Assembly: GCA_900769175.1 (NCBI GenBank)
Contig: CAAGFP010000097.1
Span: forward strand, 1 to 7,337
Source: Lachnospiraceae bacterium
GTDB taxonomy: Bacteria; Bacillota; Clostridia; Lachnospirales; Lachnospiraceae
Direction of reading: 5' to 3'
Length of the DNA stretch: 7,337 bases
Each line of letters begins with the position of its first letter. The first letter of the stretch is position 1. The translations under genes were made by a program, and so were the position numbers. Under the pieces are notes generated by a model. The model made no database searches. It was not told where the DNA came from and worked only from the letters and a program-made list of their open reading frames with translations. Below are positions 7,021 to 7,337 of this stretch, in pieces.

Positions 7021-7190
7021 TTTTCCCACACACCTCCCGCATTTTCCACATACCTTTCCAACATACTTTCCCAAACACCTTATCTCACCGCTTCCACGAC
7101 CACTCGGAAATTCCAACATACTTTCTCAATCTATGTGGGAATTTCCAACATAAAACATACTTTTCCGACACACTTTCCCAACATACTTTT
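7021..7190. repeat. Degenerate TTTCC(N)ACATAC array, about ten units
   Basis: Units begin with TTTCC or a close variant at 7021, 7042, 7055, 7067, 7092, 7111, 7122, 7142, 7161 and 7174. Exact ACATAC follows at 7048, 7061, 7116, 7155 and 7181, with variants such as ACACAC at 7168. Spacing is mostly 11-13 or 19-21 bp, with one 25-bp step, so many units are decayed. On the minus strand the unit reads GTATGT(N)GGAAA. The array lies about 100 bp upstream of the operon promoter. Function is unknown; candidates are a protein-binding cluster, a decayed mobile-element end or a family of intergenic repeats. Confidence 0.7.
7106..7146. repeat. Stem-loop with 15-bp arms inside the repeat array
   Basis: GGAAATTCCAACATA (7106-7120) pairs with TATGTGGGAATTTCC (7132-7146) around an 11-nt loop. 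Fourteen of fifteen positions match; the exception is A7115 against G7137. One arm is an inverted copy of the array unit. No T-run follows on either strand, so it is not a standard terminator. Confidence 0.8.
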
Positions 7191-7193
7191 TTA

Positions 7194-7231
7194 CAAACGA
7201 AGAAGGGGTACCTTCGCACCCCTTCCGTTTG
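7194..7231 (+). terminator. GC-rich hairpin, possible terminator
   Basis: CAAACG (7194-7199) pairs with CGTTTG (7226-7231), and GAAGGGGT (7202-7209) pairs with ACCCCTTC (7218-7225). An AA bulge separates the two helices on the left side and the loop is 8 nt. On the plus strand it is followed by CTTAATCTTTT, a mediocre T-rich tail; on the minus strand the hairpin is followed by A-rich sequence. A plus-strand terminator is therefore the better reading, but no plus-strand gene leads into it. Confidence 0.4.
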
Positions 7232-7263
7232 CTTAATCTTTTACCTACTTGTTGTTAACGGTC

Positions 7264-7298
7264 GGTTTTGTCCGCAATCAGTCAGAAGTTTTTGTCCG
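7264..7298. repeat. Direct repeat of TTTTGTCCG, 24 bp apart
   Basis: TTTTGTCCG occurs at 7266-7274 and 7290-7298, in the slightly longer contexts GGTTTTGTCCG and GTTTTTGTCCG. Two copies only are visible before the window ends. Confidence 0.5.
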
Positions 7299-7300
7299 AT

Positions 7301-7325
7301 AGTTGCCGGTTTTAATGCCGGCACT
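7301..7325. repeat. Small inverted repeat at the right edge
   Basis: GCCGG (7305-7309) and CCGGC (7318-7322) pair around an 8-nt loop, and AGT (7301-7303) with ACT (7323-7325) extends the stem past a single-base bulge. No T-run follows. It may belong to a gene or element outside the window. Confidence 0.5.
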
Positions 7326-7337
7326 TATAAAGTACCG

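Larger units (their letters stand above)
6921..7337. other. Gene-poor, repeat-rich upstream region
   Basis: No gene is convincing in these 417 bases. A plus-strand frame at 6952-7236 is open but merely translates the repeat array (HTF and NI motifs recur) and lacks a ribosome binding site. A minus-strand frame ending at 6917 can encode a 44-residue cysteine-bearing peptide from an ATG at 7051, also without a ribosome binding site. What the region does hold is the promoter-proximal dyad, the TTTCC(N)ACATAC array, a long stem-loop within it, a GC-rich hairpin and two short repeat structures near the right edge. Confidence 0.7.

Noticed and set aside
7042..7050. TTTTCCACA as a DnaA box and the array as a replication origin
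   Set aside because: Only this unit approaches TTATCCACA; the other units diverge (TTTCCAACA, TTTCCCAAA) and no replication gene is present.
6952..7236. Plus-strand open frame of 94 codons
   Set aside because: It translates the repeat array, has repetitive composition, lacks a ribosome binding site and promoter, and runs into the hairpin.
7278..7337. End of a minus-strand gene entering from the right (19 codons to a TGA)
   Set aside because: Too short to judge; the residues match no family I recognise.
7263..7337. Plus-strand frame open to the right edge
   Set aside because: No start codon with a ribosome binding site is visible and the frame covers direct and inverted repeats.

Overview
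The window holds one complete Type I restriction-modification operon, read right to left on the minus strand, in the order small XRE-family regulator, hsdM (methyltransferase), hsdS (specificity subunit), hsdR (restriction/translocase subunit). All four frames are intact and very tightly packed. The AT-rich composition, strong GGAGG-type ribosome binding sites and a TTGAAG-17-TATAAT promoter point to a low-GC Bacillota; a gut Clostridia/Lachnospiraceae-like host is an inference from overall protein style, not something a single marker proves.

Layout. Positions 28-113 carry a degenerate 22-23 bp tandem repeat whose last copy forms the 3' end of hsdR and encodes its final residues. hsdR (92-3187) overlaps hsdS (3184-4455) by 4 nt in an ATGA arrangement. 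hsdS begins 2 nt after the hsdM stop. hsdM (4458-6566) follows the regulator (6641-6844) after a 74-nt gap that contains a small dyad and the hsdM ribosome binding site. A good promoter at 6892-6920 drives the regulator and probably the whole operon. Positions 6921-7337 have no convincing gene. They hold a dyad next to the promoter, an array of about ten degenerate TTTCC(N)ACATAC units, a 15-bp-arm stem-loop inside that array, a GC-rich hairpin, and two further short repeat structures at the right edge.

How the genes work together. HsdM and HsdS would form the N6-adenine methyltransferase that marks a bipartite DNA target read by the two HsdS recognition domains. Adding HsdR gives the ATP-driven translocating nuclease that cuts unmodified DNA. 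The first gene encodes a 67-residue DNA-binding protein that probably tunes expression of the operon, possibly including itself. I see no extra defence gene, recombinase or second hsdS. The core is a recognisable system; the unexplained part is the repeat-rich flanking DNA on both sides.
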